A DNA stretch of 20,644 bases, taken from contig JAJXEL010000019.1 of NCBI GenBank assembly GCA_021639925.1, forward strand, positions 1-20,644, in the 5' to 3' direction. Both the position numbers and the translations under genes were made by a program. Positions 14,253 to 20,644 of this stretch are shown piece after piece. Position 1 is the first letter of the stretch. Each line of letters opens with the position of its first letter. The notes below the pieces were generated by a model. The model was not told the DNA's origin, ran no database searches, and was given only the letters and a program-made list of their open reading frames with translations. The stretch comes from Alphaproteobacteria bacterium. GTDB taxonomy: Bacteria > Pseudomonadota > Alphaproteobacteria > CAAGCB01 > CAG-977.

Positions 14253-14984
14253 ATGGCTTTTGATACAAACAGGGACACAATTGTCACCCGCACCGGCGCA
14301 CTGGAAATCGACGAAGGTCTGCGCCAGTATATGCTGAAAGTCTACAATTATATGACGATCGGCCTTTTAATCACTGCGGGCGTCAGCTTTTTTCTGGCCA
14401 ATTCTTCTTTAGGGGCGATGTTTTTTTCCGTTGAAACCGGACAGCCCAATCTGTTGGGCTGGATCGCTATACTGGCTCCCTTTGTTTTGATTTTCATGAT
14501 GGGATCGGCCGTTTCTTCCGGAAACGCGTCCAAAGCGTTTACTTTGTTCGTCGTTTATTCGGCTCTGTTCGGCATTTCCTTAACGACAATTTTCTGGGTT
14601 TACACCGGAATCAGCATTCTGCGCGTTTTCCTGATCACCGCGGGCATGTTCGCGGGCATGAGCCTGTACGGTTACACGACCAAACGCGATTTAACGAAAT
14701 TCGGTTCCTTTATGATGATGGGACTGATCGGCATTATTATCGCCATGATCGTCAATATCTTCTTAAAAAGTCCGGCTTTGTACCTGACGGTATCGGTCCT
14801 GGGCGTGATTGTTTTCGTCGGGCTGACGGCGTGGGATACATGGAAAATCCGCCAGATTTACAACAGCGGCGATTCCGATAACGTCGTTGCCAGCAAAGCA
14901 ATCTACGGCGCGTTGATGCTGTACATGGACTTTATCAACCTGTTTCTTTACCTGCTGCGCTTTTTCGGCGACCGCAGAAACTAA
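14253..14984 (+). CDS. Bax inhibitor-1 / YccA family inner-membrane protein
   Basis: 243-aa protein with about seven hydrophobic membrane helices, a member of the TMBIM/BI-1 family. Relatives include calcium-leak channels and the E. coli protease modulator YccA; which role applies here is unknown. The N-terminus (IDEGLRQYMLKVYNYM) and the C-terminus (LYMDFINLFLYLLRFFG) are typical. The two buried aspartates of the pH-sensing pair are likely D195 (AWDTWKI) and D226 (YMDFIN). The start at 14253 is set by AAGGAGG; the frame is open from 14208 but lacks a site there. It is divergent from the phosphatase operon and ends in its own terminator. No confident promoter was found. Confidence 0.95.
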   Translation: MAFDTNRDTIVTRTGALEIDEGLRQYMLKVYNYMTIGLLITAGVSFFLANSSLGAMFFSVETGQPNLLGWIAILAPFVLIFMMGSAVSSGNASKAFTLFVVYSALFGISLTTIFWVYTGISILRVFLITAGMFAGMSLYGYTTKRDLTKFGSFMMMGLIGIIIAMIVNIFLKSPALYLTVSVLGVIVFVGLTAWDTWKIRQIYNSGDSDNVVASKAIYGALMLYMDFINLFLYLLRFFGDRRN

Positions 14985-14994
14985 AAAAACAGAC

Positions 14995-15020
14995 AAAACG
15001 GGGTTTCGGCCCCGTTTTTT
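14995..15020 (+). terminator. Terminator after the BI-1 family gene
   Basis: Stem AAAACGGGG (14995-15003) with CCCCGTTTT (15010-15018), loop TTTCGG, six T from 15015. Confidence 0.93.
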
Positions 15021-15036
15021 ATTGTTGAAAAAAAAC

Positions 15037-15065
15037 TTGCAATTTCAATACATAACACGTATAAA
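15037..15065 (+). promoter_or_regulatory. Promoter of the rpmI-rplT-pheST operon
   Basis: TTGCAA (15037-15042), 17 bases, TATAAA (15060-15065): five of six matches at both boxes. Transcription would start near 15072, giving a leader of about 90 bases before rpmI. This is the cleanest promoter in the window. Confidence 0.75.
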
Positions 15066-15069
15066 AAAG

Positions 15070-15127
15070 AGCCCTTGAAAAGGGAATCGCATTTTTCGGG
15101 CTATATACGGGGCAGCCTGAAAATGCC
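15070..15127 (+). promoter_or_regulatory. Structured leader of rpmI, possible autoregulatory site
   Basis: CCCTT-GAA-AAGGG (15072-15084) can form a small hairpin. The overlapping AGCCC (15070-15074) can instead pair with GGGCT (15098-15102). A further short pairing is GGCA (15111-15114) with TGCC (15124-15127). In other bacteria L20 binds such leaders to repress its own operon; here that is only inferred. The stems are short and the first lies at the predicted transcript start. Confidence 0.25.
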
Positions 15128-15160
15128 GAACCGTTCAATATTTCTGAAAAGGAGACGGAA

Positions 15161-15358
15161 ATGCCCAAATTAAAAACAAAAAGCTCGGTCAAAAAGCGTT
15201 TTGCCCGCACGGGATCCGGCGCGATCAAGCACGGATACGCCTGCAAACGCCATCGTTTGATTTCCAAAGGCACGAAAATGAAACGCAAAGCGCGCGGAAC
15301 GACATTGTTGCGCGAATGCGATTTCAAAATTATCGACCGTTTCATGCCGTATAATTAA
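15161..15358 (+). CDS. rpmI: Ribosomal protein L35
   Basis: 65-aa basic protein of the large ribosomal subunit. The opening MPKLKTKSSVKKRF and the core KHGYACKRHRLISKGTKMKR are diagnostic, and length is standard. AAGGAG lies seven bases before the ATG. rplT follows after 12 bases and is surely co-transcribed. infC, which precedes rpmI in many bacteria, is not here; a BI-1 gene with a terminator stands upstream instead. Confidence 0.98.
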   Translation: MPKLKTKSSVKKRFARTGSGAIKHGYACKRHRLISKGTKMKRKARGTTLLRECDFKIIDRFMPYN

Positions 15359-15370
15359 GGAGAAAAGAAA

Positions 15371-15727
15371 ATGGCTCGTGTAAAACGCGGTGTGACCGCT
15401 CATTTCAAGCACAAAAAGATTTTAAAACTTGCCAAAGGATATCGCGAAAGCAATTCCAAACTGTACCGTATTGCCCTGGAAAAGGTTGAAAAGGGGTTAC
15501 AGTACGCTTACCGCGACCGCCGCAAGAAAAAAAGCAACTTCCGCGCTTTGTGGATTCAGCGTATCAATGCCGGCGTGCGCGAATACGGACTGACGTATTC
15601 CAAGTTCATGAACGGACTGCGCAAAACAGGCATCGAAATGGACAGAAAAATTCTGGCCGATCTGGCGATGAATCAGCCGGCGGCGTTTGCCAAAGTCGTC
15701 GAACAAGTCAAGGCGGCTCTGAACTAA
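15371..15727 (+). CDS. rplT: Ribosomal protein L20
   Basis: 118-aa large-subunit assembly protein that binds 23S rRNA early in assembly and in several bacteria represses its own operon. The opening MARVKRGVTAHFKHKKILKLAKGY, read in two parts, and the later FRALWIQRINAGVREYGLTYSKFM block are diagnostic. Length is exactly typical. AAGGAG precedes the ATG. It lies between rpmI and a hairpin that separates it from pheS. Confidence 0.98.
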   Translation: MARVKRGVTAHFKHKKILKLAKGYRESNSKLYRIALEKVEKGLQYAYRDRRKKKSNFRALWIQRINAGVREYGLTYSKFMNGLRKTGIEMDRKILADLAMNQPAAFAKVVEQVKAALN

Positions 15728-15745
15728 GCATCGGAATGCATTAAA

Positions 15746-15774
15746 AAAAGGGGCGCGCTGCGCCCCTTTTGCTT
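15746..15774 (+). terminator. Hairpin between rplT and pheS (partial terminator)
   Basis: An 11-bp stem AAAAGGGGCGC (15746-15756) and GCGCCCCTTTT (15760-15770) with loop GCT, then GCTT. The T-run is only four long, so read-through into pheS is likely. It may set the ribosomal-protein to synthetase ratio. Confidence 0.7.
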
Positions 15775-15797
15775 AACAAACAGTAAGGATTACGGCA

Positions 15798-16892
15798 ATG
15801 AGTGAATTGGATACACTGCAAACACAACTGCTGCAACAAGTGAAACAGGCCGCGACTTTGGCGGATCTGGACGCCGTGCGCGTTTCCGTTCTGGGCAAAA
15901 AAGGCGTTATCACCGAAAAAATGAAATCACTGGGGGCTATGGCGCCCGAAGAACGAAAAGCCGCCGGACAGCAGTTTAACATGATTAAAAACGCTTTGAC
16001 AGAAGCGATCGAAGCAAAAAAAGAACAGCTGGAAGAAGCGGAAATCAACGCCCGCCTGGCTGATGAAGCCGTCGATATCACTCTGCCCGCGCGCCCGGAA
16101 AAACAGGGACGCATTCACCCGTTGTACCAAACGTATGACGAAGTCGTCGCTATTTTCGGCCAGATGGGGTTCGAAGTTGCCGAAGGCCCTGATATCGAAG
16201 ACGATTTTCATAACTTTACCGCTTTAAACACGCCGAAAAACCACCCTGCCCGCCAGATGCAGGACACCTTTTACTTAAAAGGCGAAGAAAACGGCGACAG
16301 ATTTGTTGTACGCACCCAGACTTCGGCCGTCCAGATCCGCACAATGGAAAAACAGCAGCCTCCTGTCCGTGTCATCGTGCCGGGCAGAACTTACCGCTGC
16401 GACTATGACGCGACGCACGCGCCGATGTTTCATCAGGTCGAAGGACTGATCGTCGACAAAGAAACCAACATGGCGCATTTGAAAGGCTGCCTGATTGAAT
16501 TCGTCAAAACGTTTTTCGAACTTGACGACGTTCCTGTCCGTTTCCGCCCGTCGTTTTTCCCGTTTACGGAACCGTCGGCCGAAATGGACATCGGCTGTTC
16601 GCGCGCCGGCGGAGAATTAAAAATCGGCGCGGGCAGCGATTGGCTGGAAATTCTGGGCTGCGGCATGGTGCACCCGAATGTATTGAAAGCTTGTAATATT
16701 GATCCCGATGTTTATCAGGGGTTTGCTTTCGGGATCGGGCTGGACCGCCTGGCGATGCTGAAATACGCCATTCCCGACCTGCGCACGTTCTTTGAATCCG
16801 ATCTGCGCTGGATTAAACATTACGGATTCGTTCCTTTAGACATTCCCTCGACGGGATCGGGACTGAGCATGACGGGAGGAAACAAACGATGA
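15798..16892 (+). CDS. pheS: Phenylalanine-tRNA ligase alpha subunit
   Basis: Catalytic alpha subunit, 364 aa, of the alpha2-beta2 enzyme that charges tRNA-Phe. An N-terminal coiled coil occupies about the first 85 residues. Class II core motifs follow: HPARQMQDTFYL (149-160), GRTYRCDYDATHAPMFHQVEGL (196-217, motif 2 region) and FAFGIGLDRLAML (motif 3). The extended tail HYGFVPLDIPSTGSGLS matches the alphaproteobacterial form, explaining the length above the E. coli protein. One oddity: the usual RTHTS reads RTQTS, with Gln174 where the Thermus enzyme has the substrate-contacting His178. AAGGA lies nine bases before the ATG, and the stop overlaps pheT as ATGA. Confidence 0.97.
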   Translation: MSELDTLQTQLLQQVKQAATLADLDAVRVSVLGKKGVITEKMKSLGAMAPEERKAAGQQFNMIKNALTEAIEAKKEQLEEAEINARLADEAVDITLPARPEKQGRIHPLYQTYDEVVAIFGQMGFEVAEGPDIEDDFHNFTALNTPKNHPARQMQDTFYLKGEENGDRFVVRTQTSAVQIRTMEKQQPPVRVIVPGRTYRCDYDATHAPMFHQVEGLIVDKETNMAHLKGCLIEFVKTFFELDDVPVRFRPSFFPFTEPSAEMDIGCSRAGGELKIGAGSDWLEILGCGMVHPNVLKACNIDPDVYQGFAFGIGLDRLAMLKYAIPDLRTFFESDLRWIKHYGFVPLDIPSTGSGLSMTGGNKR

Positions 16893-19276
16893 AATTCACA
16901 CTTTCCTGGTTAAAAGATTTTTTGGATACCGAAGCCGGCGTTAACGAAATTGCCGAACGGTTAACGGCTGTCGGACTGGAAGTCGAAGAAGTCATTGATC
17001 CTTTGGCCGCGGTCAAAGATTTAATCGTCGTCAGCGTTGACGAATGCGTCGCGCACCCCGATTCGGACCATTTGCATGTTTTAAAAGTCAACACGGGCAA
17101 AGAACTGCTTCAGATTGTCTGCGGCGCTCCGAACGCGCGCGCGGGAATGAAAGGAATACTGGCCCGTCCCGGCGATTATGTGCCCGCGTTCGGGGATAAA
17201 TTAAAAGCCGGCAAGATCCGCGGCGTTGAAAGCTGCGGCATGATGTGCGCCGAAGACGAACTGGGCGTCGGTCCGGATCATACGGGGATCATCGAATGTC
17301 CCGCCGACGCGGTTGTCGGCGCGTCGATCACGACGGTTTATCCGTCCGATCCCGTTTTTGACGTTTCGATTACCCCGAACCGCGGCGACTGCATGAGCGT
17401 TTACGGCATCGCCCGCGATCTGGCGGCTTCGGGATTGGGAACATTGAAAATTCCGGAAATCAAAAAAGTTCAGACAACGTTTAAAACCGAAGTCAAACTG
17501 GTCAACGAAGCCGTGGAAACCGGCGCACCGTTCTTTACTCTGCGCGAAATCAGAAATGTGAAAAACGGCCCTTCGCCAAAATGGATACAAGACCGTCTGA
17601 CAGCCGTCGGTCTGCGGCCGATTTCCGCTTTGGTTGACGTAACAAATTATTTCAACATCACCTTCGGCCGTCCTTTGCACGTTTTTGACGCGGACAAGGT
17701 TAAAGGACAGATCACCGTCCGTTCCGCCAAAAACGGGGAAAAACTGCTTGCTTTAGACGGGAAAGAATATACTTTGTCCGACGGCATGGTGGTCATCGCC
17801 GATGAAAACGGGGTTGAATCAATCGCCGGCATTATGGGCGGGGAAGTATCGGGCTGCCAGGACGATACGACGCGGGTGTTGTTGGAATCTGCTTATTTTG
17901 ATCCGGAAAGCGTTGCCAAAACCGGGCAAAAACTGATTTTGACGTCCGATTCGCGCCAGCGTTTCGAACGCGGCATTGATCCCGCTTCGACAATCGGCTG
18001 CGGTGCGGAAATGGCGGCGCAGATGATCATGGATTTATGCGGCGGCGAATGTTCCGAAATCATCATTACCGGCAAAGAACCCGAAAAACCCGCACCGATT
18101 TTGTTTGACCCGAAACGGGTAAAGCAGTTGTGCGGCATTGACATTCCGGCCGAAAAATGCCGTGAAATTCTGGAAAAACTGGGCTGTACGGCAACACCCG
18201 AAGCCGGAAAGTTTTCCGTTGTCCGCCCGACATGGCGTTCCGACATTTCCGGTTCCCATGATTTAGTCGAAGAAGTGTTGCGTATTTACGGTTACGATAA
18301 ATTACCGGCTTTAACTTTGCCGCGTCCGAACGGCGTGCACGGCATACTGCAGCCCGGACAGCGCCGCGAAGCTTCCGTCCGCAGGGCTTTGGCCGGCCGG
18401 GGCGGTTATCAGACGATCACATGGTCGTTTATGTCGTCCAAAGACGCGGATCTGTTCCGCGCCAAAGATCAAGAACCCGTTTTAATCGCCAATCCGATCA
18501 GCGCGGATTTAAATGAAATGCGTCCGAATCTGCTGGCGAATTTAATCGCGGCGGCGCGTTCCAATATTGCCAAAGGCATGCCGGACGGCTGTTTATTCGA
18601 AGTCGGCCCGCAGTTCTTTGGTTTTAAACCGATGGAACAGGAAACGGTCGCCTGCATGCTTCGTTTCGGCCAGAACGGTCCGCGCCACTGGGCCGCGTCC
18701 CAGCGTCCGGTTGACGTTTTCGACGCCAAAGCCGATGCTTTGGCTGCTTTGGACGCCGCCGAAGCGCCTCAAAACGTTCAAATCGCGCGCGAAGCCCCGG
18801 CCTGGTATCACCCCGGCCGTTCCGGAGCGATTAAAATCGGCAAAACGGTTCTGGCTTATTTCGGCGAACTGCACCCGAAGATTTTAAAAGCGCTGGACAT
18901 CAAAACGCCCGTCTGCGCCTGCGAAGTCTTTTTGAACCGCCTGCCGCCGGCAAAAAAGAAAAACGGCAAAGGGCAAAAGCCTTTAAAATTATCTGCCTTT
19001 ACGCCGATCGTGCGCGATCTGGCCTTTTTGGCGCCGCGATCCGCGGAAGCGGAAAAAATCGTCGCCGCTGCCAAAAATACGGATAAAACGTTAATTACGG
19101 ACGTTTCCGTTTTTGACTTGTACGAAGGCGAAAACCTGGGCGACAAAAAGTCGATTGCCATTCAGCTGACGATCCAGCCGGCGGAAAAAACGATGACGGA
19201 CGAAGAAATCGAAAGCGTCTGCCGCCGTGTCGTCGGAGCCGTCGCCGCTGCGACCGGAGCTGTTTTAAGGAGTTAA
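16889..19276 (+). CDS. pheT: Phenylalanine-tRNA ligase beta subunit
   Basis: 795-aa beta subunit with tRNA-binding and editing roles. Domains in order: an EMAP-type tRNA-binding domain at about 40-150 (HPDSDHLHVLKVNTG, then IVCGAPNARAG); the B3/B4 editing region at about 200-380 (ISALVDVTNYF, RPLHVFDADK, SRQRFERGIDP); B5 at about 400-475 (PTWRSDISGSHDLVEEVLRI); a catalytic-like core; and the ferredoxin-fold anticodon-binding domain at about 700-795 (PIVRDLAFLAP, VFDLYEGENLGDKKS). Length is standard. The start overlaps the pheS stop (ATGA) with GGAGG upstream, so the two subunits are translationally coupled. The next gene starts one base after its stop. Confidence 0.98.
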   Translation: MKFTLSWLKDFLDTEAGVNEIAERLTAVGLEVEEVIDPLAAVKDLIVVSVDECVAHPDSDHLHVLKVNTGKELLQIVCGAPNARAGMKGILARPGDYVPAFGDKLKAGKIRGVESCGMMCAEDELGVGPDHTGIIECPADAVVGASITTVYPSDPVFDVSITPNRGDCMSVYGIARDLAASGLGTLKIPEIKKVQTTFKTEVKLVNEAVETGAPFFTLREIRNVKNGPSPKWIQDRLTAVGLRPISALVDVTNYFNITFGRPLHVFDADKVKGQITVRSAKNGEKLLALDGKEYTLSDGMVVIADENGVESIAGIMGGEVSGCQDDTTRVLLESAYFDPESVAKTGQKLILTSDSRQRFERGIDPASTIGCGAEMAAQMIMDLCGGECSEIIITGKEPEKPAPILFDPKRVKQLCGIDIPAEKCREILEKLGCTATPEAGKFSVVRPTWRSDISGSHDLVEEVLRIYGYDKLPALTLPRPNGVHGILQPGQRREASVRRALAGRGGYQTITWSFMSSKDADLFRAKDQEPVLIANPISADLNEMRPNLLANLIAAARSNIAKGMPDGCLFEVGPQFFGFKPMEQETVACMLRFGQNGPRHWAASQRPVDVFDAKADALAALDAAEAPQNVQIAREAPAWYHPGRSGAIKIGKTVLAYFGELHPKILKALDIKTPVCACEVFLNRLPPAKKKNGKGQKPLKLSAFTPIVRDLAFLAPRSAEAEKIVAAAKNTDKTLITDVSVFDLYEGENLGDKKSIAIQLTIQPAEKTMTDEEIESVCRRVVGAVAAATGAVLRS

Positions 19277-19277
19277 A

Positions 19278-20042
19278 ATGAGAAAAAAACCGTTATTAAA
19301 CAGCGCCGTTTTAATGCCGGAAAACGGTAAAAAACCGAAACAACTGGTTATTTATCTGCACGGTATGGGCGGAACGGGCGAAACAAACGCCTGGTTTGTC
19401 AAAGAATTACAGCAGGTTATGCCGAATGCCGTTTTTTACGTTCCCGACGGTCTGGAACCGATGGACGGCAATGAAGAAGCCCGGCAATGGTTCGGCATAC
19501 CGAAAAATTTCAAAGACGTCTGGTTTACGATTCCGCCGGAAAAGCTGGGAAAGAAACCTTTGAAAAAGCTGACGCGCATGTACAACTGGTATAATTCGGC
19601 GGCGTTAAAAGTCATCGAATTTATCCGGGAACGCATGGATTTCCATAAAATAGGGGCGCAGGACACCTATATTTTCGGCGTATCGCAGGGCGCCATGATG
19701 GCGGTTCAAATGATTGCCGAATCCGATCTGTTGGCAGATTGGAGCTCTGAGGGCACATTAATTCCTTTGGGCGGCGTAATGATCATCGCCGGCTGCCTGA
19801 TCAATGCGGCCGAAGTCGAAGCCCACCCGTCTTTGGCGCGGCCGGAATTCATTTTTGTTCACGGATCGGAAGATACGACCGTTCCTTTCCGCGCTTATCT
19901 GCTGACGGATAAAACGCTGCTGAAATGCGGGCAAAAAACCGTTTCAAAAATCATCTGGGGGAAAGACCATACGTTTTTTGAAAAAGAAGCGATGGACGAA
20001 ATCCTGCGGCTGGCAAAGCCCTGGGGCGACAGATACTTATAA
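19278..20042 (+). CDS. Alpha/beta-hydrolase, phospholipase/carboxylesterase type
   Basis: 254-aa cytoplasmic serine hydrolase of the carboxylesterase/lysophospholipase group. YLHGMGG at 26-32 forms the oxyanion-hole region, GVSQGAMMA carries nucleophile S136, HGSEDTTVPF carries D199, and GKDHTFF carries H231, a complete catalytic triad in the right order. No signal peptide is visible. A segment of about 25 residues around 77-101 (Lys- and Pro-rich) probably forms the cap over the active site. Its AAGGAG site lies within the last codons of pheT and the ATG is one base after the pheT stop, so it is the last gene of the operon. A functional link to translation is not evident. The substrate is unknown. 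Confidence 0.92.
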   Translation: MRKKPLLNSAVLMPENGKKPKQLVIYLHGMGGTGETNAWFVKELQQVMPNAVFYVPDGLEPMDGNEEARQWFGIPKNFKDVWFTIPPEKLGKKPLKKLTRMYNWYNSAALKVIEFIRERMDFHKIGAQDTYIFGVSQGAMMAVQMIAESDLLADWSSEGTLIPLGGVMIIAGCLINAAEVEAHPSLARPEFIFVHGSEDTTVPFRAYLLTDKTLLKCGQKTVSKIIWGKDHTFFEKEAMDEILRLAKPWGDRYL

Positions 20043-20046
20043 CCAT

Positions 20047-20074
20047 AAAGGCTTCGTTAACCCGAAGCCTTTTT
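20047..20074. terminator. Shared convergent terminator
   Basis: Stem AAAGGCTTCG (20047-20056) with CGAAGCCTTT (20063-20072), loop TTAACC, T-run to 20074 on the plus strand. The minus-strand side has only a short T stretch. The TAA of the minus-strand gene (20057-20059) lies in the loop. Confidence 0.88.
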
Positions 20075-20527
20075 GATATATTCCGGCGGCAGAAAACCGT
20101 TTTTCAACACCAGCATATAATGCCGGATCCGTTTAAAAAAAACGTCATCGTCGTCTTGAACGGTTTCCCATGCCAATTTTGAAAAATCCAGACAAGTTAC
20201 ACATTCGATTTTTTCTTCGTCAAACAGCCAGACAGATTCCACAATTTCCGGATCGTTTAAAATATCTTCGGGGAAACAAAAACAATCCCGCAACTTTTTA
20301 AATTCCCGTATTTTGCGGCAGCCCGTGTCGGGCGCCTGTTCCGTCAGGCATGATATGGCGCGCGAACGGCCCGGGAACACCGTTTCCAGACAGGCGATAA
20401 TCTTTGATTTCCGCGCGCTTCCCGCCCTTTGCGCATAATGGCGCAACCGTGTTTCATCTGATAAAAGCGGGCTCTTTATTCCATTTTCCAGTACGTCGTT
20501 CGGAATTGCAATATAAGAATATAACAT
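20057..20527 (-). CDS. Conserved-looking hypothetical protein, 156 aa
   Basis: I do not recognise this protein. It has 156 residues, seven cysteines (including DCFCF and ECVTC) and no signal peptide or membrane segment. The opening MLYSYIAIPNDVLENGIKSP, with a hydrophobic strand and 'NGI.SP', recalls the start of some ADP-ribosyltransferase-like folds, and an Arg-rich GRSRAISCLTE follows; this is a weak resemblance and no function is claimed. It reads as a real gene: uniform composition, an AAGG site about 11 bases before the ATG and a convergent terminator at its end. Its upstream region holds a 9-bp direct repeat. Confidence 0.72.
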   Translation of the reverse strand: MLYSYIAIPNDVLENGIKSPLLSDETRLRHYAQRAGSARKSKIIACLETVFPGRSRAISCLTEQAPDTGCRKIREFKKLRDCFCFPEDILNDPEIVESVWLFDEEKIECVTCLDFSKLAWETVQDDDDVFFKRIRHYMLVLKNGFLPPEYIKKASG

Positions 20528-20604
20528 TCAAAACAGCCTTTTGCGGATCAAACTTTTCGGCTTTATGATATTCATGTCCGGTAAAAAAGTCTTTCAAAAA
20601 ATAC

Positions 20605-20626
20605 TGGACAAATTTTTTGGACAAAT
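20605..20626. repeat. Direct repeat upstream of the 156-aa hypothetical gene
   Basis: TGGACAAAT occurs at 20605-20613 and 20618-20626, a 13-base period. On the minus strand these read ATTTGTCCA and lie about 80-100 bases before the start codon, a plausible place for a regulator or promoter element. A close copy, ATTTGTCCAAAAATTT, is at 1543-1558. Confidence 0.4.
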
Positions 20627-20644
20627 GTATTATTTCTATAAAGT

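Overview
The window looks like a chromosomal segment of an alphaproteobacterium, probably a medium-GC, AT-leaning, uncultured or host-associated lineage. The evidence is the gap-pgk pair, the rpmI-rplT-pheS-pheT cluster, a PheS with the extended C-terminal tail ('HYGF.PLD.P....GLS') I associate with alphaproteobacterial PheS, and a Bax-inhibitor protein with the N-terminal style common in that class. The assignment rests on gene order and protein style, not on a database search. No rRNA, tRNA, insertion sequence, prophage or CRISPR array is visible.

Layout. 1-1357: a ClC-type chloride channel/transporter gene (minus). 1561-4037: a strong-looking promoter with a palindrome over its -10 region, a 784-aa protein of unknown function with a gluzincin-type HELGH zinc-protease motif, and a terminator. 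4062-5680: an aldo/keto reductase with a probable leaderless start, meeting a lipoprotein gene tail to tail with no base between the stop codons. 5681-6022: divergent regulatory region. 6023-8345: gap and pgk, separated by a strong hairpin and closed by a terminator. 8344-12094: an accessory pair, a 752-aa protein with two blocks of 16-residue repeats around an LPD7-like domain, and a 432-aa basic coiled-coil protein with a second LPD7-like domain. 12112-14116 (minus): low-molecular-weight phosphatase, fructosamine-kinase-like protein and endonuclease III in a tight operon. 14253-14984: Bax inhibitor-1 family membrane protein. 15037-20042: promoter, rpmI, rplT, hairpin, pheS, pheT (ATGA overlap) and an alpha/beta-hydrolase one base behind pheT. 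20057-20527 (minus): an unknown 156-aa protein whose stop codon lies in the loop of the shared terminator.

How genes may work together. gap and pgk are consecutive glycolytic steps. rpmI-rplT-pheST is a translation operon with an esterase appended. The phosphatase and fructosamine-kinase-like genes match the known pairing for repair of sugar-damaged proteins, but the kinase lacks the catalytic-loop Asn. The most unusual content is the set of three large unrecognised proteins at 1635, 8475 and 10796. The first two share an identical 14-base motif upstream and near-identical starts (MAEE...); the last two share an LPD7-like domain, a module usually found in relaxases and large polyvalent proteins of mobile elements, with no mobility gene in view.
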